Below are positions 57,066 to 64,000 of a stretch of DNA of 64,000 nt, in pieces. This DNA is from Streptomyces tailanensis (lineage in GTDB: Bacteria > Actinomycetota > Actinomycetes > Streptomycetales > Streptomycetaceae), in assembly GCF_008386495.1 (NCBI RefSeq), contig NZ_VTHJ01000029.1:34124-98123 (forward strand), in the 5' to 3' direction. The stretch's first letter is position 1. Each line of letters starts with the position of its first letter. Made by a program: the position numbers and the translations under genes. The notes beneath the pieces were generated by a model. It had not been told where the DNA came from, ran no database searches, and saw only the letters and a list, made by a program, of their open reading frames with translations.

Positions 57066-57098
57066 AAGGCCCGGCATCCCGCAAGGGACCCGGGCCTT
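57066..57098. terminator. Hairpin downstream of lon
   Basis: AAGGCCCGG (57066-57074) pairs with CCGGGCCTT (57090-57098), with an inner TCCC/GGGA stem. It lies about 97 bases past the lon stop on the minus strand, ahead of the MarR promoter region, and is a likely terminator. Confidence 0.7.
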
Positions 57099-57194
57099 CC
57101 GCCACCCAGTGGACGTCCGTCACGCCGCCCACCGGAGTCATCGGGCTGAAGCCACTCACGCCGCCGCCGTCGAAGCTCTCGGCGGCGCGGCCGG

Positions 57195-59606
57195 TCAGGC
57201 CGCGACCGGGACTTCCACCTCCGCCGGGGCAAGGGCCAGGTCCAGGACCTGGCGGACGTCTGTGACGGCGTGGACGTCGAGCTTGTCGAGGACCTCGGCG
57301 GGGACGTCGTCCAGGTCGGGCTCGTTGCGCTTGGGGATGATCACGGTGGTGACGCCGGCCCGGTGCGCGGCGAGCAGCTTCTGCTTGACGCCGCCGATGG
57401 GCAGGACCCGCCCGGTCAGCGAGACCTCGCCGGTCATCGCCACGTCCGTACGCACGAGCCGGCCGGAGAGGAGCGAGGCGAGAGCCGTCGTCATGGTGAT
57501 ACCGGCACTCGGCCCGTCCTTGGGCACGGCCCCCGCCGGGAAGTGGATGTGCACACCCCGGTCCTTGAGGTCGGCGACGGGCAGCTCCAGTTCGGCGCCG
57601 TGCGAGCGCAGGAAGGAGAGCGCGATCTGCGCGGACTCCTTCATCACGTCGCCCAGCTGCCCGGTGAGCGTCAGCCCCGCCGCGCCCGTCTCCGGATCGG
57701 CCAGCGACGCCTCGACGTACAGCACGTCGCCACCCGCCCCGGTGACCGCGAGCCCGGTCGCGACGCCCGGCACGGCCGTACGCCGCTCCGCCGGGTCCTG
57801 GGCCGACTCGGGCACATGGTGCGGGCGCCCGATGAGGCCGCGCAGATCGCCGTCCGTGACGGTGAACGGCAGCTCCCGCCGGCCCAGTTCGTGCTGGGCG
57901 GCCACCTTGCGCAGCAGCCGCGCGACGGCCCGCTCCAGGTTCCGTACACCCGCCTCGCGCGTGTACTCACCGGCGATCCTGCGCAGCGCGCTCTCGTCGA
58001 GCGTGACCTCGTCGGCGCCGAGTCCGGCCCGCTCCAACTGCCGCGGCAGCAGGTGATCCCTGGCGATGACGATCTTCTCGTCCTCCGTGTACCCGTCCAG
58101 CCGCACCAGCTCCATCCGGTCGAGCAGCGCCTCCGGAATCGCCTCCAGCACATTGGCCGTGGCGAGGAAGACGACATCGCTCAGGTCCAGCTCCACCTCC
58201 AGGTAGTGGTCCCGGAAGGTGTGGTTCTGGGCGGGGTCGAGCACTTCGAGCAGCGCGGCGGCGGGGTCACCCCGGAAGTCGGACCCGACCTTGTCGATCT
58301 CGTCGAGCAGGACGACGGGGTTCATGGACCCGGCCTCCTTGATGGCCCGCACGATACGACCGGGCAGGGCCCCGACGTACGTACGCCGATGCCCGCGGAT
58401 CTCCGCCTCGTCGCGCACGCCACCGAGGGCGACCCGTACGAACTTCCGCCCCATGGCGTGCGCCACGGACTCCCCGAGGCTGGTCTTGCCGACGCCGGGC
58501 GGCCCGACGAGGGCGAGCACGGCACCTCCGCGCCGCCCGCCGACGACGCCCAGCCCCCGGTCGGCACGCCGCTTGCGCACGGCGAGGTACTCGGTGATGC
58601 GCTCCTTCACGTCCTCAAGACCGGCGTGCTCGGCATCGAGAACACCCTTCGCGCCCTGGATGTCGTACGCGTCCTGGGTCCGCTCGTTCCAAGGGAGTTC
58701 GAGGATGGTGTCGAGCCAGGTCCGGATCCACCCGCCCTCGGGTGACTGGTCGCTCGACCGCTCCAGCTTGTCGACCTCCTTGAGAGCGGCCTCGCGGACC
58801 TTCTCGGGCAGGTCGGCGGCCTCGACGCGGGCCCGGTAGTCGTCGGACTCCTCGCCCCCCTTCTCCCCGTTGAGCTCGCGCAGTTCCTTGCGTACGGCTT
58901 CGAGCTGCCGCAGCAGCAGGAACTCCCGCTGCTGCTTGTCGACGCCCTCCTGGACGTCCTTGGCGATGGTCTCCGCGACGTCCTGCTCGGCGAGGTGGTC
59001 GCGCAGCTGCTGCGTGGCGAGCTTCAGCCGGGCGATCGGGTCGGCGGTCTCCAGGAGCTGGATCTTCTGCTCGGTGGTGAGGAAGGGCGAGTACCCGGAG
59101 TTGTCGGCGAGCGCGGACACGTCGTCGATGGCCTGCACCCGGTCCACGACCTGCCAGGCCCCGCGCTTGCGCAGCCAGCTGGTGGCAAGCGCCTTGTACT
59201 CCTTGACGAGTTCGGCGACATGCCCGGGCAACGGCTCGGGCATACCCACCTCGACCCGGGTCCCCTCGACCCACAGCGCGGCCCCCGGCCCGGTGGTCCC
59301 GGCCCCGATCCGCACGCGGCTCCGGGCCCGGACGAGCGCCCCCGGATCCCCGTCGGCAAGCCGCCCGACCTGCTCGACGGTCCCGAGCACGCCGATACTC
59401 GCGTACGCCCCGTCCACCCGCGGCACCAACAGCACCTTCGGTTTCCCGGGCTCCGTCCGCGCCTCCGCCTGCGCGGCCTCCACCGCGGCCCGCACATCCG
59501 TGTCATTGAGGTCCAGCGGCACCACCATGCCGGGCAGCACGACCTCTTCGTCGAGCGGCAGTACGGGCAGGGTGAGCGGTGCGGACGGAGCGTACTCAGC
59601 AGCCAT
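57195..59606 (-). CDS. lon: ATP-dependent protease Lon (endopeptidase La)
   Basis: An 803-residue Lon protease of normal length. The N-terminal LON domain (LTLPVLPLDEEVVLPGMVVP) and coiled coil lead to the AAA+ module with Walker A LVGPPGVGKTSLGESV (about residue 365), Walker B NPVVLLDEIDKVG, then the protease domain with catalytic Ser in VPKDGPSAGITMT (about 700) and Lys in GGVKQKLLAA (about 743). It degrades misfolded and regulatory proteins. ATG 59606 follows GAGAGGA; an upstream TTG at 59627 is less likely. A HAIR element and a ClgR-like palindrome lie upstream, so both heat-shock and Clp-regulator control are expected. Confidence 0.97.
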   Translation of the reverse strand: MAAEYAPSAPLTLPVLPLDEEVVLPGMVVPLDLNDTDVRAAVEAAQAEARTEPGKPKVLLVPRVDGAYASIGVLGTVEQVGRLADGDPGALVRARSRVRIGAGTTGPGAALWVEGTRVEVGMPEPLPGHVAELVKEYKALATSWLRKRGAWQVVDRVQAIDDVSALADNSGYSPFLTTEQKIQLLETADPIARLKLATQQLRDHLAEQDVAETIAKDVQEGVDKQQREFLLLRQLEAVRKELRELNGEKGGEESDDYRARVEAADLPEKVREAALKEVDKLERSSDQSPEGGWIRTWLDTILELPWNERTQDAYDIQGAKGVLDAEHAGLEDVKERITEYLAVRKRRADRGLGVVGGRRGGAVLALVGPPGVGKTSLGESVAHAMGRKFVRVALGGVRDEAEIRGHRRTYVGALPGRIVRAIKEAGSMNPVVLLDEIDKVGSDFRGDPAAALLEVLDPAQNHTFRDHYLEVELDLSDVVFLATANVLEAIPEALLDRMELVRLDGYTEDEKIVIARDHLLPRQLERAGLGADEVTLDESALRRIAGEYTREAGVRNLERAVARLLRKVAAQHELGRRELPFTVTDGDLRGLIGRPHHVPESAQDPAERRTAVPGVATGLAVTGAGGDVLYVEASLADPETGAAGLTLTGQLGDVMKESAQIALSFLRSHGAELELPVADLKDRGVHIHFPAGAVPKDGPSAGITMTTALASLLSGRLVRTDVAMTGEVSLTGRVLPIGGVKQKLLAAHRAGVTTVIIPKRNEPDLDDVPAEVLDKLDVHAVTDVRQVLDLALAPAEVEVPVAA

Positions 59607-59627
59607 GATCTTCCTCTCGACAATCAA

Positions 59628-59648
59628 CTTGAGTTACATGGACTCAAT
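59628..59648 (-). promoter_or_regulatory. HAIR element (HspR binding site) upstream of lon
   Basis: CTTGAGT-N7-ACTCAAT (59628-59648) matches the HAIR consensus CTTGAGT-N7-ACTCAAG at 13 of 14 arm positions. HspR, the repressor of dnaK and clpB in Streptomyces, uses this site, and lon is a known HspR target in the genus. It lies 22-42 bases upstream of the lon ATG. Confidence 0.85.
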
Positions 59649-59682
59649 GCATGTGAGCCTCCCAATATTCCCTCGCAAATGT

Positions 59683-59695
59683 TCGCTATTAGCGA
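59683..59695 (-). promoter_or_regulatory. ClgR-like palindrome upstream of lon
   Basis: TCGC-TATTA-GCGA (59683-59695), within GTTCGCTATTAGCGAT, resembles the ClgR operator (TTCGC-N5-GCGAA type). ClgR activates clp and lon genes in Streptomyces. It is 77-89 bases upstream of the lon start. The following 200 bases to the MFS gene hold no feature that I can support. Confidence 0.65.
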
Positions 59696-59895
59696 TCACA
59701 ACTCGACCTGTCTATGCGGGTAGACCTCGCACTTTCGTGAGCCTGCGCTCACGTGCCTCTCCCAAATGGAGCTACAAGTTCTAGCCCTGAGACCCGGTGG
59801 AAAATCACTGAGGGAAAACTGCGAGCAGCAGCTCACCAGGCACCCCGCTCGCTGGCCCAGCCTGGAGAGGACAGCGGTGTCCTTTACGCCACTAG

Positions 59896-61179
59896 TCACA
59901 GCGGATCCGGGAGAGCCCGTCCCAGGCGGGCGAGTGGGGACAGAGCCATCAGCACGGGAGACAGCAGCATGCCTGCGGCCGTCACCAGGAGGCTGGTGCG
60001 CAACCCCCACTGCTCCGCGAGAAATCCGCCGAGCAGGGAGCCGAGCGGGGTCAGGCCCATGCCGACAAACGTGATCGTGGCGGCCGCGCGGCCCTGTATC
60101 CCGTCCGGGGTGACGGCCTGCCGAACGGCCATGACCGTGACATTCACCAACTGGCCGCCGGTCCCGAACACGAAGCTGACCGCAAGGAGCGCGGAAACCG
60201 TCACGGCAGAGGAGCCGTGCAGTGCGGGCACACACAGGAACGCGCCGTCGCCGAATACCGCCGCGAACACGAGCACCGGGCCATAACCGAATCGGCTCGG
60301 CAGGCGGGCGGCGAGCATCGAGCCCAGGAGCGCGCCCGGTCCCGTCGCCGCAAGCGCCAGGCCGACGGCAGTGCCCGACAGGTGCAATTCTCGCGGCAGG
60401 AAGAGCAGATAGACGGTCATCATGGCCGCGAAGGAGAACTGGAAGGCAGCCGAGGCGAGGCACACGGTCCGCAGCGAAGTTTCGCCGACCACGAAACGGA
60501 GGCCCTCATGGATCCGCCGCCATACCCGAGGGGGACGCTCCGAGCGCTCCGGGATCGATTCGGTCCGGCGGATCCGGCGAATCGACAGGAACGACAAGGC
60601 AAAGCACAGCGCGCTGGAGGCAGCAGCGATCGGCGCCGACAGCAGTGACACCAGAGCGCCACCGAGGGCGGGACCGACAATCTGGGCCGCGGACCGGCTG
60701 CCCTCGAGCGCACTGTTGCCCTGCACCAACTGATCGCGTTTCACCAGCCCTACGAGAGACGCCTGGTATGCCACGTCGAAGAACACGGACAGGGCCCCGA
60801 CGACGAAGGCGACCACGAGCAGCGCGGGCACGCCGAGCCAACAGAAGAGGCCGGCCACGGCGGCGGCGCCCAGTGCCAGGGTCCGGCCAGCGTCCGTCAG
60901 CACCATCACAGTGCGGGTGCGCCACCTGTCCACCCACGCGCCGACGAAGAGCGAGAGCAGCAGGATCGGCGCCTGCCCCACCGCGCGGAGGACTCCCAAC
61001 TGGCCGCCACTGGCGTTGAGCGTCAGGACAGCGAAGAGCGGCAGAACCACCAGGCTTGCATGTTCACCGAGTTGGGAGGCCGTCTGCCCCACCCAGAGTC
61101 TGCGGAAGTCGCCGTCCCGCCACAGGCTTGACGGAACAGGTCGATCGGAATCGGATACAGCGGAGGAAGCGGACGGCAC
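59896..61179 (-). CDS. MFS transporter (EntS/MFS_3-like)
   Basis: A 427-residue MFS permease with 12 helices: SLWRDGDFRRLWVGQTASQL at the start, DRWRTRTVMVLTDAGRTLAL (motif A region), GNSALEGSRSAAQIVGPALG, and PDGIQGRAAATITFVGMGLT. The pattern fits the EntS/MFS_3 group, which exports siderophores or drugs. GTG 61179 follows AAGGGA with 5 bases spacing; TTG 61203 is a longer option. It is not linked to other transport genes. The base composition is a little lower in GC than its neighbours, in keeping with an accessory gene. The 240 bases to its right up to the IS element show no gene. Confidence 0.88.
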   Translation of the reverse strand: MPSASSAVSDSDRPVPSSLWRDGDFRRLWVGQTASQLGEHASLVVLPLFAVLTLNASGGQLGVLRAVGQAPILLLSLFVGAWVDRWRTRTVMVLTDAGRTLALGAAAVAGLFCWLGVPALLVVAFVVGALSVFFDVAYQASLVGLVKRDQLVQGNSALEGSRSAAQIVGPALGGALVSLLSAPIAAASSALCFALSFLSIRRIRRTESIPERSERPPRVWRRIHEGLRFVVGETSLRTVCLASAAFQFSFAAMMTVYLLFLPRELHLSGTAVGLALAATGPGALLGSMLAARLPSRFGYGPVLVFAAVFGDGAFLCVPALHGSSAVTVSALLAVSFVFGTGGQLVNVTVMAVRQAVTPDGIQGRAAATITFVGMGLTPLGSLLGGFLAEQWGLRTSLLVTAAGMLLSPVLMALSPLARLGRALPDPL

Positions 61180-61419
61180 AGGAGTCCCTTGGATTGCCGA
61201 CAACGAGGCCCGACGCCCAGCGCACGACAGATGCGCCGACGGTTCAGGCGGGGGAAGGCTCGCTATGCCGCAACATCAAGGGCAGCACGCGATGACAGGC
61301 CGATCACGGCCTACAACGTCAACGCGCGCTCGGACGACCGGGCATGTCTTTCACTCCTCGTGGGAAACTCGCTGCACCCAAACGCTAGCCCTCGGCGGCT
61401 CAGCGCGAAAGGCGATTTA

Positions 61420-62383
61420 GGGCCTGTTCTGAGTTGAAATCACAAGAGGGTTGGCAGGCTGCGTAGCCAGAGGATGGATCCGCGCAGGTGGAGCCCAGCG
61501 GCATCGCTCTCGGGCGTCTTGTCGTAGCGGGTGGCCAGCCCCCGCCATTCCTTGAACTTGTTGATGCCGCGCTCGACGGTGTTCCGATCTTTGTAGAGCG
61601 TGTCGTCGTGGCTGACCGGGCGGCCGCCGGAGCATCCCTTCTTCTTGCGGTTGGCGGCCTGGTCGGTCTTCTCCGGGATCACCGCCTTGATGCCGCGTTT
61701 GCGCAGGTGGGCGCGGTTGGCACGGGAGGAGTACGCCTTGTCTGCGGCGACCGCGTCCGGCCGGGCCCTGGGTCGGCCGACCGGGACCCGCACCTTGATC
61801 TTGTTGAGGACGGGGATGAAGCGCGGGCTGTCCGCGGCCTGCCCGGGGATGAGGATGATGGACAGCGGGCGGCAGCGCCGCTCAACGGCGAGGTGGACTT
61901 TGCTGGTGAGCCCGCCCCGGGAGCGGCCCAGTTCAGCGGCCCGCAGCCGGGCCCTGCGGCGTCGGCGCACGGCGCGGCGCCGTTCCCGCTCGGGGTCCTC
62001 CCTGACCGCGGCCCCCTCGCCTACGGTGCCGTTCTGGCCCTTCGCCGCAGCCCCTTTTCCTCCGCCATGGCCTTCTCCAGGTCCTCAAGGAGTTCCGGGC
62101 CGACACCATGCCCGCCGCGTGGTGATGCGCGCGGGAAACGGTCGAGTCCACGCTGACCAGGCTGAGATCGACGTCGTCGCGAGCCGCCGCCTCGGCGATC
62201 ATCGCGTCCATAAGGGTCTGGAAGACCTCGTCACGCGACCACATCCGGAACCGGCCGTAGATCGTTCGACCAGGAGCCGTAGCGCTCCGGCACTCACCAC
62301 GAGTCACGCGACCGGTCTACCGCACCCGGCACCCTTCCGAAGCGGGAATGACCGATCCCGTGATCTCAACTCAGAACAGGCCC
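61420..62383. mobile_element. IS5-type insertion sequence, decayed
   Basis: The element is 964 bp and bounded by 24-bp terminal inverted repeats (61420-61443 and 62360-62383, 23 of 24 matching), with tips GGGCCTGTTCTGAGTTGA. No target duplication is seen at the ends, which suggests rearrangement after insertion. The transposase reading frame is disrupted, so the copy is unlikely to move on its own. Confidence 0.85.
61440..62307 (-). pseudogene. IS5-family transposase with frameshifts
   Basis: The upstream part reads TIYGRFRMWSRDEVFQTLMD and LSLVSVDSTVSRAHHHAAGM (first DDE Asp), then breaks near 62100, where GTG-GTC appears to have lost a base. The downstream frame continues with GPELLEDLEKAMAEEKG, LGRSRGGLTSKVHLAVERRC, ADKAYSSRANRAHLRKRGIK (second Asp) and YKDRNTVERGINKFKEWRGL (Glu). 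A further shift near 62260 splits VPERYGSWS from TIYGRF, and the N-terminal 60 residues are mostly missing. All three DDE residues can be found, but not in one frame. IS5 elements sometimes use programmed frameshifting, but two shifts plus a lost N-terminus point to decay. Confidence 0.8.
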
Positions 62384-62816
62384 AAGGCCCGTGGCAGACG
62401 GCCGGGCTCCAGTCCGGCATGCCGTTGCGCCTCCGGCCCAGCGGGAGGACCACACCTCACCGTTCCACCGAAAATGCAATGTGAACCTGCGCGGCTTCGG
62501 CGGCTGACGGCCAGAGCAAACATGCGGGTGCGGCCCAGCCGGGTGCTGTTGTACTCGGCGAGTTTCACGAGCGCCGCGAGACATCTGGGCCGTCGACTCG
62601 AACTCCCGCGAGAAGAACCGCTCCCGGTCGCTCTCGTCCATGCGGGTGGCGTCCCGCCAAGTGGTGTAGCGGATCAAGGCGCCGGAATCCGCAGGTCATC
62701 GGCGCGGTTCGGGGCCGCGCATGGTCTGACGGCTGGTCAGCCGCTGTGCGATCCGGGCGCCGTGTCCGGTGGGGTGGCCGACGCGCGGCTTACCGGAACG
62801 CGTCGAGCAAGGTCGC
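62384..62816. other. 433-bp stretch without an intact gene
   Basis: Short open frames occur on the minus strand (one begins MIRYTTWRDATRMDESDRER near 62670), and two adjacent frames read like pieces of one protein, but I cannot assign a family. Between 62700 and 62816 lie what may be leftovers of the C-terminal domain of the TetR gene. The area looks like debris between an IS element and a TnpB-type gene. Confidence 0.3.
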
Positions 62817-63089
62817 TTACACCACGAAGCGGGACGCGACCTCCATGCGCTCCAGCACCTCGACGAGGAGGTCCTCCCTGCTGCGGAAGTGATGCAGCAG
62901 GCCGCCCTGGGTGATGCCGACGTCCTTGGCGATGCGGGCGAGGGAGGAGGCGTCGAAACCCCGCTGGGCGAAGTGCGCGACGGCCGCGTCGAGGATCCGC
63001 GACCACCGCTCGTCCCCGGCGGCGTACGTGCCACGCGCAACGGCCCGCCCAGCGCCTTCCGGCCCGCGCTTCCGCACCATGCCGGCCAC
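62817..63089 (-). pseudogene. Truncated TetR-family regulator
   Basis: A frame of up to 90 residues holds a complete TetR helix-turn-helix (RWSRILDAAVAHFAQRGFDA, SSLARIAKDVGITQGGLLHH, FRSREDLLVEVLERMEVASR) but stops straight after it, where family members continue for over 100 residues. Related sequence in other frames follows for a short way. GTG 63089 and ATG 63080 are both possible starts. It may bind DNA but lacks the ligand and dimer domain, so it is probably inactive. Confidence 0.7.
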
Positions 63090-63202
63090 TCTAACGCTCG
63101 CCCGGACGACCTCGAAGGCTCTCGCAAACCGGCGGTTACACGAGTCAACACCACCCTCCTTTCAAGCCATCTGCCTTGTGATTGTGGCCACTTGACCAAT
63201 AC

Positions 63203-64000
63203 CTAGTACCCACTTGGTTTTGCTGCTTCCCTGAACGAGCGTCTCTGATCGGCTTGGGTTTCCTGGGTGATCCCGGGTGCTGGGGACCGTTCTGGAGGGT
63301 GACTCTGCCGTGGCCATCGTGGGATGGGGGTGGTGTGGGCGTGGCGGTGGAAGCCTGCCCCGAGTCTGGCCCCGCCTGGCTGGTGTGGCCGGGTGGGGGT
63401 GCCGGTCGTTGTCGGTCCCTGCTGCCGTGACCACCGCTGGCTGCGGTGGGCCGGGTGCGTGGGGGTCCGCCCCGCCGGACGCTTTCCACCCGGCGCTCGG
63501 CCGGGTAGGGCGGGGAACCTGCGCCGCTTCCCGGGCACAGGGTGTCTGTTCGTGGGGCCGCTCTTGGTGCGGTCCCGGGTCTGGTGCTGGACCTGGCTGG
63601 CCTGGTCCAGGGTGTCAACCACCGTACGGATCACAAGGGTTCCGCTGGTGCGGTCGAGGCGGGTGGTGTGCTGGTGGGTCAGGCCGCGGGCACCGATGCG
63701 CTGCCAGGCGGCGTTGTCCCGTCCGGTGCTGTACCCGCACGCCTCGTTGGGGCAGGTCGCCCACGCCCAGCCCGCCCGCGGATCGTCGGGGGCGCGGTGG
63801 TGGCGGACGGCGGTCAGGCAGTGCGGGCAGTACTTCGACGTCCCGCGCGGCGGCACGATCACCACGGCGATGCCGTGGGCGGCGGCGGTGTGCCGGACGT
63901 GGCTGACGATCGCACCGCGCACCGTCTGCGACAGACGCGTGTTCAGGGTGCGGCCCTTGCCGCGGGCTTCCATGTCGCGGAGGTCTTCGAGGTAGATGAC
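63203..64000 (-). CDS. tnpB: TnpB-type (IS200/IS605 OrfB) protein, C-terminal part, cut by the window edge
   Basis: A minus-strand frame enters from the right edge and ends at TAG 63203. It begins VIYLEDLRDMEARGKG (with the RuvC-II Glu), then LNTRLSQTVRGAIVSHVRHT, the zinc ribbon SKYCPHC / TCPNEACGYSTGRDNAAW (Cys pairs and the RuvC-III Asp in GRDNA), and a long Pro/Thr/Arg-rich tail. TnpB is an RNA-guided nuclease ancestral to Cas12, whose guide RNA comes from the gene's 3' end. The tail here is about 140 residues past the RuvC-III Asp, longer than the usual TnpB end, and could overlap the guide RNA region. No TnpA is visible within the window. Confidence 0.75.
   Translation of the reverse strand, partial: VIYLEDLRDMEARGKGRTLNTRLSQTVRGAIVSHVRHTAAAHGIAVVIVPPRGTSKYCPHCLTAVRHHRAPDDPRAGWAWATCPNEACGYSTGRDNAAWQRIGARGLTHQHTTRLDRTSGTLVIRTVVDTLDQASQVQHQTRDRTKSGPTNRHPVPGKRRRFPALPGRAPGGKRPAGRTPTHPAHRSQRWSRQQGPTTTGTPTRPHQPGGARLGAGFHRHAHTTPIPRWPRQSHPPERSPAPGITQETQADQRRSFREAAKPSGY

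Overview
The window is high-GC actinobacterial chromosome, almost certainly Streptomyces. GTG and TTG starts are common and many genes overlap by 4 bases. It carries a conservon (cvnA-D), a Ku/LigD end-joining pair, a GAF/SpoIIE/HATPase phosphatase, a class B PBP with an FtsW/RodA partner, a lon gene with HspR-type and ClgR-like sites, and dispersed GC-rich intergenic repeats typical of the genus. I saw no rRNA, tRNA or CRISPR array.

Left part, about 1-28.6 kb, looks accessory and heavily rearranged. From 1.1 to 2.4 kb lie a TetR regulator and a divergent peroxiredoxin. From 2.4 to 8.5 kb is a redox/radical-SAM locus: a decayed membrane gene, a MauE-like protein, a COG1964 (tetraether lipid synthase-like) radical SAM enzyme, a SAM methyltransferase, a small membrane protein, a Crp/Fnr regulator, a frameshifted TlpA-like lipoprotein and a CcdA stump. 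GTRA-N6-TYAC dyads sit near -41.5 of two promoters and suggest that the Crp/Fnr protein activates the locus. From 8.6 to 18.2 kb is a second putative regulon: a SulP transporter, two paralogous MerR regulators, two tandem small paralogues of unknown function, a zinc-ribbon protein, peptide-chain release factor RF3 and RNase J. Related ACGT-centred dyads lie before most of these units. From 18.2 to 25.6 kb are a spermidine-synthase-like gene, an MFS exporter with an apparent frameshift, and a two-subunit ABC exporter with a TetR regulator. Gene fragments (pfkA, VOC protein, cysteine desulfurase, CcdA, Argonaute C-terminus, baeRF2 N-terminus) mark several deletion scars.

The middle, about 28.6-59.6 kb, looks like conserved core chromosome. 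It holds ligD/ku with a 14-bp tandem repeat in their shared promoter, a ketosynthase, a UPF0104 membrane protein, the GAF/SpoIIE regulator, a NERD protein, a DSP-type phosphatase, a lipoprotein and coupled histidine kinase, FtsW/PBP, two diiron oxygenase-type proteins, a NlpC/P60 hydrolase, a StyA-like flavin monooxygenase beside cvnABCD, a PP2C protein, a MarR regulator and Lon.

The right end, 59.9-64 kb, is accessory again: an MFS exporter, a decayed IS5-type element with near-perfect inverted repeats, a truncated TetR gene, and the 3' part of a TnpB-type gene that leaves the window.
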